Origin: Arabidopsis thaliana | Lineage: Eukaryota; Streptophyta; Magnoliopsida; Brassicales; Brassicaceae | Assembly (NCBI RefSeq): GCF_000001735.4 | Contig: NC_003070.9 | Coordinates: forward strand, 23,731,971-23,795,970 | Direction of reading: 5' to 3' | Length of the DNA stretch: 64,000 bases | Made by a program: the position numbers and the translations under genes | Notes under the pieces: model-generated | The model's database searches: none | What the model was told of the DNA's origin: nothing | Seen by the model: only the letters and a program-made list of their open reading frames with translations | Shown here: in pieces, positions 47,979 to 59,614 of the stretch | How positions within the stretch are numbered: position 1 is the first letter of the stretch | Layout: each line of letters opens with the position of its first letter

Positions 47979-50900
47979 ATGGCTTCTTCCTCTTCTTCTG
48001 CGAGTCGTACTTGGAGATATCGTGTCTTCACGAGCTTCCACGGATCAGACGTCCGTACAAGCTTTCTAAGTCATTTTCGCAAACAGTTTAACAACAATGG
48101 GATTACAATGTTCGATGATCAAAGAATCTTGAGAGGCGAAACCATCAGCCCTGCGCTCACTCAAGCGATTAGAGAATCGAGGATCTCTATTGTATTGCTC
48201 TCGAAGAACTATGCTTCTTCCGGGTGGTGTTTGGATGAGTTGTTGGAGATTTTGAAGTGCAAGGATGATATGGGTCAAATAGTGATGACTGTCTTCTATG
48301 GAGTAGATCCATCTGATGTGCGGAAACAAACTGGAGAGTTCGGGATCGCTTTCAATGAAACATGTGCTTGTAGAACAGAGGAGGAGAGGCAAAAATGGAG
48401 CCAAGCTTTGAACTATGTGGGCAACATAGCTGGCGAACACTTGCTAAACTGGTATGTCTTTGATGAAATTGAATTATTTCCTTATGTTCCAAGTGGTAAC
48501 CACAATAGAGGAAACAAGCACAAAAAATGGTTAATAGGAACTACGTTGAGTAGAATAGATTTTCATTGATTGAAGGGAATGTTTGTTGAATGAATTTTCG
48601 AAAATAGAGTAGTAGCCTATGGCAAAAGAAGAATGTTATATCTATGATTAGTTTTTTTTTCACAACAATTTAATGGAAATGTTTTTTTTCTTTCTTTTAT
48701 TAGGGACAATGAAGCGAAAATGATTGAGAAAATTGCAAGAGATGTTTCAGAAAAACTGAATGTTACACCATGTAGGGATTTTGATGGCATGGTGGGGATT
48801 GAGGCTCATTTGAGGAAAATTCAGTCTTTGCTAGATTTAGATAATGATGAAGTTAAGATGGTTGCAATCTCTGGTCCTGCAGGCATTGGTAAAAGTACCA
48901 TTGGCAGAGCTTTACATAGTCTACTCTCTAATAGGTTTCATCATACTTGTTTTGTGGATAACCTGAGGGGAAGCCATCCCATTGGTCTTGATGAGTATGG
49001 TTTGAAGTTGCGCTTACAAGAACAACTTCTTTCAAAGATTTTGAACCAAGATGGTTCGAGGATATGCCATTTAGGTGCAATAAAAGAGAGGCTATGCGAC
49101 ATGAAAGTGTTTATCATTCTTGATGATGTGAATGATGTCAAGCAATTAGAGGCTTTAGCTAATGAAAGTAATTGGTTTGGTCCTGGAAGTAGGATTATTG
49201 TGACAACCGAAAACAAAGAGCTTTTGAAGCAACATGGTATCAACAATACCTACTATGTAGGATTTCCTTCTGATGAAGAAGCTATCAAGATCTTATGTAG
49301 ATATGCTTTTAGACAGAGCTCTTCACGTCATGGTTTTAAAAAGCTTACAAGAAGTGTAACAGAGCTTTGTGGTAAGCTCCCGTTGGGTCTACGTGTGGTG
49401 GGTTCATCTTTACATGGGAAGAATGAGGAAGAATGGGAATATGTAATACGGAGGCTAGAAACTATCATTGATCGAGATATCGAACAAGTACTAAGAGTCG
49501 GTTATGAGAGTTTACATGAGAATGAACAATCATTATTTCTCCACATTGCAATCTTCTTCAACTATGAAGATGGTGATCTTGTGAAAGCCATGCTCGCTGA
49601 AAATGACTTGGATATCGAACACGAGTTGAATATCCTAGTAAACAAATCTCTCATATATATATCTACGGATGGGAGAATACGAATGCACAAGTTACTTCAA
49701 CTAGTGGGTAGACAAGCCAATCAAAGAGAAGAGCCTTGGAAACGTCGGATCTTAATTGATGCTCAAGAAATCTGTCATGTCCTTGAAAATGATATAGTAA
49801 GTGATTTTTATTTTATTTTTTATTTCGGTTAGTTTCTTTGCTCCTTACGCTTAGAAACTCCAAGTGAAAGACAAACAAATCTTACCTATTTAGCTAACAA
49901 GTTATTTATATACTAAATTTGTTTAAGGGTACCGGAGCTGTGTCTGGCATATTATTTGATACATCAGGAATTAATGAAGTGAGTATAAGCAATAAAGCTC
50001 TTAGAAGAATGTGCAATCTTAGATTCCTAAGTGTTTACAAGACAAAACATGATGGGTATAATAGAATGGATATACCAGAGGACATGGAGTTTCCACCTCG
50101 CCTAAGGTTACTCCATTGGGATGCATACCCAAGCAAGTGTCTTCCTCTTAAATTTCGGGCGGAAAATCTAGTCGAACTCGATATGAAAGATAGCCGGCTC
50201 GAGTACCTCTGGCCAGGAACTCAGGTTAGTTATTGCTTATTCTCATAGTCGAATAATTTTGCAAAGGAAATAATAAGACTCATATCATATGGAACAAGAG
50301 GGTTGGTTTCTCATTTTATGTTCTGTTTTGTGGATTTTTAACATTCAGCTGCTGACGAAACTCAAGAAGCTAAATTTGGAAGGTTCATATAATTTGAAGG
50401 AACTCCCAGATCTTTCAAATGCTACAAATTTGGAGATGTTAGATCTGAGTGTTTGCCTTGCTTTGGCAGAGCTTCCATCTTCTATCAAGAATCTTCATAA
50501 ACTAGATGTGATATATATGGATCTCTGCGAAAGTCTTCATATGATACCAACTAACATCAACTTGGCGTCTCTTGAGACTATGTACATGACTGGATGCCCA
50601 CAGTTGAAAACTTTTCCAGCATTTTCTACAAAAATTAAGAGGCTTTATCTAGTCAGAACAGGGGTAGAAGAAGTGCCTGCATCAATTACGCATTGCTCTC
50701 GACTTTTGAAAATTGATTTAAGTGGCAGTCGAAATCTCAAGAGCATAACACATCTACCCTCGAGTCTACAAACACTAGATCTCAGCTCTACTGATATTGA
50801 GATGATTGCAGATAGTTGTATCAAAGATTTACAGAGGTTAGACCACCTTCGTCTATGTCGCTGCAGAAAACTTAAATCATTGCCAGAGCTTCCTGCATCT

Positions 50901-51479
50901 CTTAGACTCCTAACGGCAGAAGATTGTGAATCACTGGAGAGAGTAACTTACCCTTTAAACACTCCAACAGGACAGCTAAATTTCACCAACTGCTTGAAAC
51001 TTGGTGAAGAAGCACAGAGAGTAATTATCCAACAGTCTCTTGTGAAGCACGCATGCTTCCCTGGAAGTGTAATGCCTAGTGAGTTTAATCACAGAGCCAG
51101 AGGAAATTCCTTGAAAATTCTTGTTAAATCTTCTGCATCTTTCGCGTTTAAGGCTTGCGTCTTGATTTCGCCTAGGCAGCTCCAATGCGAAAGAAACCAA
51201 AGACGTGTAAAGATACGGTGTCGTGTCACAGACGGAAGGGGACGGTTTGTTGGCAGTAAAGTTGTTTCTTTAGAACACCCTAACCATTCTACCGGGATTC
51301 GAACGAAACATCTGTGTTTTTTTAATGGTGTCTTGACTGAAGTTAGCTGCGATGCATTGTGTTTTGTATTCAAAATCAGCGCCTACAATCCATTGGACAA
51401 CTACGAGATTAGTGAATGTGCGGTGCAAATCTTGACGAACGAACCGGAGAGAAGAAGCTGCGACGGAGGCAGTGAATGA
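47979..51479 (+). CDS. RLM1: TIR-NBS-LRR resistance protein RLM1
   Basis: This is an intracellular immune receptor known for resistance to Leptosphaeria maculans. Four exons (47979-48451, 48704-49796, 49928-50224 and 50349-51479) give 997 aa. Exon 1 is the TIR domain; the predicted NADase glutamate is E87 in WCLDEL. Exon 2 is the NB-ARC, with P-loop GPAGIGKST (215-223), kinase-2 FIILDDV (294-300), [20 protein letters not shown] (about 381) and RMHKLLQ (MHK in place of MHD, about 485). Exons 3-4 hold LRRs such as [20 protein letters not shown]. They are followed by a post-LRR jelly-roll-type (C-JID) region starting near [12 protein letters not shown]. The structure follows the usual one-domain-per-exon TNL plan. 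This is AT1G64070. Confidence 0.96.
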
Positions 51480-53259
51480 AGGTTACGATAACTCGTGCTA
51501 CAGAATCCATAGAGAGCCTCCTTTTTTAATGTCTTGGCAATCTCATGTAAATGCTGTGTTAATTGAATACGAAGGATTAGGGTTTTGGAATTGAGAAGTG
51601 TTGCTGAGATTAGAAGAAGGATTAAGGTAGTGTGATGAGTTATGTACCAAAAGAAACTTAATTTAACCGGTAGGTTTACTCAAAATTTGTTATGTGAATA
51701 GTATAATTGATTGATCGGTTTTATGATCTGATTTAAGAAGATTTCTGTTTACATATGAAGCAAATATCAAAGCATGTGTTATGTTGATGTGAACTACAAA
51801 ATAAGATTTTTCTCAATAATTAATACACATTTAATGGTGAATTATATTGACTCCAATTCCATATTTTGACTCATTCTGTCAATATGTATGTGCAACTTTT
51901 CCCCGGTTTAGTGAAGGGCTTTGTCAATGAAGTGGATTTGGGGTTGGGGTAATGGGTTGGTTCAATTTGGTTGAGCAATTCTGTTTTTTTTTTTTTTGCA
52001 TAGATGGTCATGGACTAAATTTGGCTTCGGTTTGGTTTGTTAGGTGTATGTACATGATTATCAAATGGTTTTAAATGAACTTTGGTACCGATATGATTTG
52101 GTTTAGTGTTCAAAAAACTCGGTTCGGTTGATATACTAGTGGGTATTTGTTTTCTCTGTAGAGAGAACAAAAGAAGCTTTGACAATATTAAAACCGGTGG
52201 TGGGCCAATTAAAAGAGTTATAATTGAACTTGGGCCTTTTCGATCAACCTGGCACAGAAAATTCAAATACTTCACATATGGTCTAATTAATAATATACAT
52301 TTCTTCTCTCTATACGTTTCTTTGATTTACAACACTAAAAGATAGTGGTTTACCCTAATCTTCGAACTACAATTTATAACGTACGTAATTTAATTTTGTT
52401 GATTTTTCGTACAGTAATTTATTTTTGTCTACAAGCATTGAATAAGACACTTCAATGAAAAATAACAATGCATTTTGTACCCGTGTGCAATATTATTGTG
52501 AATTATTGTATTGATCTGGAGGAGCCAAGTTTTGTTTCTGTACATTATTGAATTTTACTAACGTTACGGGAACTTGAAATTTTTGGATTTGTTTTCTTCC
52601 ATCTTTTTGTACTACATACTCCATTCGCAAACAAAAAGAAAAGAGAGAGAGATTCACAATATAAAGGGAAAAAAGTAAATTTGGATTTTTCACTGTTTCT
52701 GTCTCAACTTTCACCATCTCACTTACCAATAAAGCCCCACATTCCCTTCTCTTTCCGTCATTCTAAATTACCAATATACCATTCACACAAGAAAACATAA
52801 ATATAAACAAATTCGACGTAAATGACATATTTAGCATCTTTTCCTATCTTTAACACTACTTTTTGTTTATTCTTTTTCAATAATGTCAAAAAATTATATA
52901 GACTAGTAACACCAATTGACTATTTTCCATATGAAATTAGGCATAATAACGTTCCTTTTAAATATAGTATGGTTTGTGTGTGTTTGTAACTATGTATCGT
53001 AAAGTTTTTGTCTCTGAACATAAAAATGACAAAAAGAAAAGTCTATGTTTCTTCTTAATAATCTTTTTATGTTCGAAAGTTTCAATAGTCTTCATAACAG
53101 ACCAAACATAACATCTAAAACATTACTGTTACAAATTCTGAAATAAGCTCCTAAAAAATATTTACAAAACCCATAATTATTATGAAGTTGTTAATGCGAG
53201 AAAATCAATACCGTTGAGATTCTCTTGAAACTAATAAAAAAAAAGATTACGATATTATC
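51480..53259. other. Spacer between RLM1 and MAKR2
   Basis: It contains the LEA_2 3' fragment (51574-51850) and a GGTTTGGTT/GGTTCGGTT low-complexity stretch (about 51930-52130). No other gene is seen. The convergent MAKR2 3' UTR is at the right end. Confidence 0.6.
51574..51850 (+). pseudogene. Truncated copy of the LEA_2 gene 3' end
   Basis: It matches 47155-47590. GAGAAGTGTTGCTGAG, AATTTAACCGGT and CAAAATTTGTTATGTGAATA are shared in order. About 25 bp of coding sequence (the part for LGRKRWK) is deleted, and nothing of the membrane span or domain start is present. It lies 95 bp after the RLM1 stop in the same orientation. Confidence 0.88.
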
Positions 53260-54587
53260 TCATTTCTCGTAAGAGGAAGGTTCACTCACCGATCTTGGTA
53301 ACACCGACGGATCTTTATCTGAAAATATTCATGTAAAAACAAAATTCTAATCAACGAAAATTTGGAAGATAATAATGTTAAGAGAGAATTGTTAATGGAG
53401 ATTTAATTACCTCTAGAGGAATTGAAAGATCTTTTGCAGTGTAAAATGGCACTTTGAATACTATCTTGTTGTTGAAGAAGCGAGTCGTCGCGTCTTCTTG
53501 ACTCAGACTGAGTCGTTACAGTCGCCGTAGTAGACGACGGTGTAGTCGCTGTTGAAGATGACGATCTGCTTTTCCCGAGATGTTTCCTCACTACTTTAAG
53601 ACCAGCTGGAATGTTGATGTTGTTCCCCGGTTTATTATTAGTCTTCGTAGCCACCGGCGAATCTGCTTTCTCCGCCGTGGATCTCGCAGACGATGGAGCT
53701 GTTAGTTGACCGGAGTGTCGTAATTTCTCGCCGTAACGACGTGAAACTCTGATGTAAAGTGGTTTTACCTTCTTTAAGTACTTTTGCATCATCACGAATC
53801 GTTTCTCATCTGAAACGACAGATTCGTTGCCGTTTTGCTTCTTTAATGAGGAAGACGAAGAAGAAGATGAAGAAGAAGACGAAGATGAGTTCTTCGAGCT
53901 GTTTTCTCTTGAGAATAGAGAAATTATCGGAACTTCTTCAACTTTTAAATTCACTGTCACCGTACTTTTCTGTTGCGATTCCGGCGAAAGTGATAACGGC
54001 GGAGGAGGATGAGTTTGCTTATCGAGGTCTTCAGATCCGAAATTAGCTTCTGATTTCGCTTGGATTAGCTTTGATTTCTTCATTCCGAGCATGAACACAC
54101 GAAGCTTGGTGGCGGTTTTCAAAATTGACGCCGATAACTGCGCCGCGGGAGCTTTAACAGAACATGTCTGCTGCTCTGAAGAAGTCGGTGGTTCAACCTC
54201 TTCAACAATCGTTTCCTTGAAGAAAACATCATCGAGTGAATCTGGATCTACTCGATCTTCTCCTCCGGAACAAGACGAGAGAGTGAATTTAAACTCACAA
54301 CCACCGTCCGTACAATCGGAGTCTCCCTCTCTTCCGACTCCTCCGTCTGTGTCTTCTTCTTCGGCTGGAAGAGCGAACTCAAGGTCGAAGAACGGTCCTT
54401 CGTCGTCGTTTTCATCAGCTTCTTCGTCCTCAGTTTCGGTAACAGAGGTGACAATGGTGGTGGTTCCGATGGATTCACCGGCGGAGTAACGGCAAAGAGA
54501 AGAAGAAGAAGATTCGGAGGAGTGAGGAAGGAAAGTAACAGCACCACCACTGTTTTTCCAGTAGTTAAGGAGACTGAAAGCTTCCAT
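53260..54587 (-). CDS. MAKR2: Membrane-associated kinase regulator
   Basis: Exons on the minus strand are 54587-53411 and 53318-53260, giving 411 aa. MAKR proteins resemble BKI1: they attach to the plasma membrane through basic clusters and bind receptor-kinase domains. MAKR2 acts in auxin/TMK1-linked root gravitropism (established knowledge). The sequence shows an N-terminal [14 protein letters not shown], acidic stretches, and a Lys-rich patch in [13 protein letters not shown] poly-Ser run and the conserved [20 protein letters not shown] segment follow. The short second exon ends [12 protein letters not shown]. The ATG at 54587 was chosen; the frame is open upstream without another ATG. This is AT1G64080. 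Confidence 0.95.
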
Positions 54588-57424
54588 TGTTGGGAAAGCC
54601 AGAATCACTCTCTACCTCTTTTTTCCTAAAACGCTGCGTTTTTTAGCTTTGAATGTTTTCTTTCTTCTTCAAAGTCTCCTCTCCTTTTAGATGAAAAAGA
54701 AGGGTTAATAACAGTGCTTGTAAGAGAAGAGTGAAAGCTATATATATAAAAATTATTACTTTATTTTTTCTTGATATATATAATGTTCTTTATTGCTTTT
54801 AGTTCCATTTTCATAAAAATGGTATGAAATAGTTATGACAAAAGAAAACGTACTTAAAGACTATGCTAATTTATCTGTCTTTAATAACCATAGGTTACAG
54901 TTCATAAGTCTATAATTAGTAATTTTAGTTACATTGCAAGACAATATTTTTATGTTTACTGTTTGGTGTGAAACATTGGTTTTTACAAGGAAGAAAAATA
55001 TAACAAACCATAATAAAACTAATACAGTAGAATTTAATATTGATTTGATACAATAAAAGGTTTCGTATATAGTTGACAGACAAAAAAAACTAAAATTTTA
55101 GGCAAAATTTTAAATTTTGTGTTTACGTTTTACAAACAAAGCTATGGCTGAAAGAAAATAAACCACAACCACAAAAAGAAAAAAAAAAGCTTTGGATACT
55201 GTTTTTGTATGTATTTAAAAATTGAAATTATTCACAATAAAACAAATTTTATTTTGTTATAAATTTGTAAATTCATTTTGTTTTGCCATGTTTTAACAAA
55301 AGAAGCAGAGGCAAATAAGAAAAAACGTGGCAAAGAGTTGCGTTGCGTTGCGTTGCTAAGCGTAGGGAGCAGCTGAGTCACGTGACTTTCAGACTGAGAC
55401 AGTCAGACCAAAAGGTCAGAGATCATTAAAGTATTTATATACGTACTCTTTTATTTTCTACATAGTACACATAAATAATAGTGATACTTTTTGGCACTAC
55501 TTTGAACCAAAGAAAATCTTGCATTTGAAACACAAATTAGTGCAATTTTGTTTTATGTTTACGAGATTATGTTACATAATATTATACTACTAAGTAGTAA
55601 TATATTAATCATATGGGAATCGACAAAATTGATGGTGTCGCCTACAAAGCATTTAAAAAAACTAAACTGATTCTGAAAGAATCTGGATAATGTTTAATAT
55701 TACTACTACTTGTAAAAAATATGCACAATATATGTGTAAAGTTTGTAGTTCCGAGACGTATTATTAACATCATCATTATTTGCCAAAAAATTTCAGGCCG
55801 TCAGATTCAATGGATGTAGACCCCAAAGTCCCATTATCACCCTTCTTTAATGGGCCTCATCAAGTTCCCAAAATCAGTAAAGATGATGGGCCCTTTACAC
55901 TGTACATGTGTACGTGATTTCGTATGATCCATTTATTTATTTATTAATCCTTTTTTTCTATTCCATTTAATTTCTTAATCCAATTCATGGATTCATACTG
56001 CAATCATGTATAATTCTTATATTAGTGTTTCTGAAAATAAGTTTATAGAGCTTGAGTTGGTAAACAAATGAATGGGACACACTCTCGTCAAAATAAAACA
56101 AAAATTTCTTTCTTTCTCCTCATTAATTCGCTTTATCTAAAATTCAAAAGGGCAAAGCACTTTCAAAAGCAAGTCAAAGAAGCTAGTCACTCGTTGTTTG
56201 ATAGGCTTCCCCGAAATTCAGCTTTAGTGGACTTCCTCCAAAATATAAAGAAGCTATTACGTTTTTGGTTGAGATTGATACACTAATAGCATAATGTATA
56301 AGTTTTAAAATGAATTTGGATGAGAGTGATCCATATTTTGACTCCAACGAATTTAACAAATCTTATAATTTACTGGTAAAAGAAAAACGCTTCATTGCAT
56401 TTGCAGCTTAGCTATTTCCGTCAAACTCAATGATTAAGTTAATTATATATTTTAACTAAACGTCGATCCCAAATCATTTCAGATAGTTATACAATATGTT
56501 CTCTTTATCCTATTGATCACGAGAAGAATATTACTACCCTAAGAAAATCTGATCTTGTCGGGCTAATTGTTTGGCATGATGGCGCAATAGTAAGCCCTAG
56601 AGATTTGATTTGGCTAGGTGGTAGCTACATACTTTTTTAGTTAAATTCGAATGTGTATATAATATCGTTTCAAATGATATGGATTATGGTCCGAAAACAC
56701 ACATTTAAATGCACAGTGGGTTATAGAAAAATCAAGGAAACAACCAGCCAATGTGATTAGACCAATAACCAGAATATGATTTTGTCTTACATGACTAACA
56801 ATAAATATGATGAGTATGCCAGGCAGAAAGCATAAATATATAGCATCACAAAATAAATAACATATTGTGTTCTAGTGACAAAATTAATACTAAATCTATA
56901 TTATTTTTATATTTTAGACTTAAATCTATATTTGTCAAAAAAAAAAAAAAAAAAAAGCTGTTATTTTTATAACTTCACTTAACCTATTGGGCTTTCCCTC
57001 AAGTTTCTTATTGGCCCAAATAAAATCTCATCATAGCATCGTCTATTCTATGATCCCTATAAACAAATTTCCCTTAAATTTCATACGACGTCGTAGTCAA
57101 GCATCTACCTTCTCGACGACGACGACGTGCTGACCCCATTGAACGCTACACTAACGGAGACGTTAATTAAGAATTCGTCGTCTGTCTTCCGTCTCAAAGA
57201 TGTTACTGTTATTTAATGATTTTCTTAGAAAGTAAGCTATTAATTCCCAACGGCCAAGATTGAGTTAAATAAATCGACGGGTGAGATTGAATCTGTATCA
57301 AACGCTCTTATTTAGAGAGAGGTATGACTGAAAGAGACTTTTCGTTTTCTTCTCCGTTTCTCGCTCATCGCTTACTGAAACCAGAAACAAGTTTAGGGTT
57401 TTTGCGGAGGTTTCAAAGTTAACA
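54588..57424. other. Divergent spacer between MAKR2 and RTNLB3
   Basis: No gene is recognised. It includes a probable MAKR2 TATA box (about 54739-54749), GCGTT pentamer repeats near 55340, a perfect 12-bp G-box palindrome (55376-55387), and poly(A) at about 56938-56957. RTNLB3 promoter elements follow: TTGGGC and TTGGCCCA near 56988-57018, and ACGACGTCGT at about 57085. Confidence 0.6.
54739..54749 (-). promoter_or_regulatory. MAKR2: Probable MAKR2 TATA box
   Basis: On the minus strand the sequence reads TTTATATATATAGC, about 155 bp upstream of the MAKR2 ATG. The position and strength fit a TATA box, but nearby AT-rich DNA offers alternatives. Confidence 0.45.
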
Positions 57425-58699
57425 ATGGCGGAAGAGCACAAGCACGAGGAATCGATCATGGAGAAGATCTCTGAGAAGATCCATGGTCACGATGACTCTT
57501 CTTCTTCTTCTTCCGATTCGGATGACGATAAGAACTCTGCGTCTCTCAAAACCAAGATTTATCGTCTTTTCGGAAGAGAACAGCCTCTTCACAAGCTTTT
57601 CGGTGGCGGAAAACGTATGGATCTCTCTCTCTTTTTCACCGATTTGCGATTTTAGTTACTATTTCTTATCGGATCTGGAATCTAGCCATTGATTGAGACT
57701 TAGGATTTGATTTGTTGCTTGGATTGAGTATAGATTCAGAAAATCAGGATATAAACGAACGATTTGGTTTGGTGTTTGCTGGTTCTGGAATCTGAGAGTA
57801 TCTATGGAATGAGTAATTTCGTAAGCTTATTATCATTTATTTGTTTGATTCAGCTGCCGACATTTTCCTGTGGAGGAACAAGAAGGTATCAGGAGGAGTA
57901 TTGGGTGCTGCAACTGTTTCCTGGATCTTATTCGAGTTACTTGAGTACAATCTTCTCACACTCTTCGGCCACATTTCAATTCTTGCTCTCGCAGTATTGT
58001 TCTTGTGGTCTAGTGCTAGTACCTTCATTCACAAGTAAGTTTTATGGATGAATGTTTATGTTTATTGTGAGATTGATGTTTAGTCCATGGTATGTTAAAG
58101 CTGATTGTTGTATTACAGGTCACCTCTTCATATCCCTGAAGTTCACATCCCCGAGGATGTTGTTCTTCAGCTTGCTTCTGGATTAAGGATTGAAATCAAT
58201 CGTGGATTTACTGTTCTTAGGGACATTGCATCAGGAAGAGATCTTAAGAAGTTTCTGTTGGTAAACCTTTTTGTTAATTATGTTGTTGTTTGATTTTGCT
58301 GGTTTCTTGTTATTTTTTTTTAACATTGGTTCACAAATATGTTTTAGGTGATTGCTGGTTTATGGGTTTTGTCCAAAGTTGGTAGCTCCTGCAACTTCTT
58401 GACCTTAATCTACATCGGTACGAATCCATACTTTTATTGCATCTAATCGATTAACTTCACCAATTGTGTTTTTTTTTTTTCGTAATATATAATCCTCTTT
58501 TGTTCTGCTTCCAGCAACTGTACTTCTCTTCACGATTCCCGTGCTTTACGAGAAGTATGAAGATAAAGTAGATGACTTTGGTGAAAAGGCGATGAGGGAG
58601 ATCAAGAAGCAATACGTGGAGTTCGACGTGAAGGTTTTGAGTAAGGTGATGAGCAAAATTCCTAAAGGAGCCTTTGCCTTTATCAAGAAGAAAGATTAG
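57425..58699 (+). CDS. RTNLB3: Reticulon-like ER membrane protein B3
   Basis: Exons are 57425-57614, 57854-58034, 58119-58260, 58348-58417 and 58515-58699, giving 255 aa. Reticulons bend and tubulate the ER membrane. The N terminus is acidic and Ser-rich ([15 protein letters not shown]). The reticulon homology domain begins at LFGGGKPADIFLWR. It has two long hydrophobic hairpins, roughly [15 protein letters not shown] to [13 protein letters not shown] and [11 protein letters not shown] to [14 protein letters not shown]. The hydrophilic loop between them contains [20 protein letters not shown]. The protein ends in a Lys-rich tail (IKKKD), fitting ER retention. There is no TATA box; site II boxes upstream suggest broad expression. 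This is AT1G64090. Confidence 0.96.
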
Positions 58700-59614
58700 A
58701 GAGTGTGTAAGTTTCTCTCATCATCATTATCCGAGATTATTCAAGATTGATATATAAATCTCGAAGCATTGTTTTTTTGGCTGTTGGTTAATAACCCTTT
58801 ATTCTCTCAAATATCTGCTATATGGATTTTATTCGGGTTTTAACCAAATTTTATAGCAATATTGAATCTGATTGAAATTTGAATTGATCCTTTTTTCGGA
58901 TACCATGGTCGTCATGAATGTTATTATGATAAATCTTTAAATATTCCGAACTTAATTTAATGTTTACAGAAGTTGATTGTTTTGTAAAGAAATTGATTGT
59001 TTCTGCCATTGATTTCGCAAAGTTGGTTAGAACTATGAATTCGTAGAATGTTTACAGTTTTTTCCTAAGATTTACATGTTGCACTGATTTTGGTGTCATC
59101 TTTCACATTGTTATTTATCTCCGTTTTCCATAAAGTGTATTTAAATAAATGAGTTCCCCTAGTTTTAGTGCAAGTGTGCAACCATTAATGTAAAACGTAG
59201 ACATATGTAGAAGTTTATTTTTGACATGTAATCTAAGGGATCAAATTATGGATGATTCTGTTTGTAGTTTAAAGACACATTCTATTATGATTCTGCATTT
59301 TGGGACTTGAATATACATTTGACAGATTCTTGTAAGTGAAACTTGTTACACAGCCCAATAATTTTGATCCGTGGGGGAAAAGAGGTTATTTAATTGCACT
59401 AAAATTTAGAAATAAGAACGATATTAACTTCAGTAGCTCCAACTTAACTGATGTCAAAATTTAACTAGACTTAAAAGGAAAAGAGAAAAAACTTTATTCA
59501 GTTGGCAAAACCAGAGGTCAGCTAGGTCCGACTAGATTAATCTTAACCGGTCAATGTACCGACCAATTAATGGAACCTGTCGTTTTCTGATTATCTCTTA
59601 TAGTACGTACACTC
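58700..59614. other. Spacer between RTNLB3 and the PPR gene
   Basis: It is AT-rich 3' flank and PPR promoter. No gene or distinct repeat was seen. Confidence 0.6.

Noticed and set aside
54091..54489. 132-codon open frame on the plus strand within MAKR2
   Set aside because: It is the antisense shadow of the Ser/Glu-rich MAKR2 exon. The minus-strand gene has matching splice sites and known length.
56068..56286. 72-codon open frame in the MAKR2-RTNLB3 spacer
   Set aside because: The codon pattern and protein look random, and no family is recognised.
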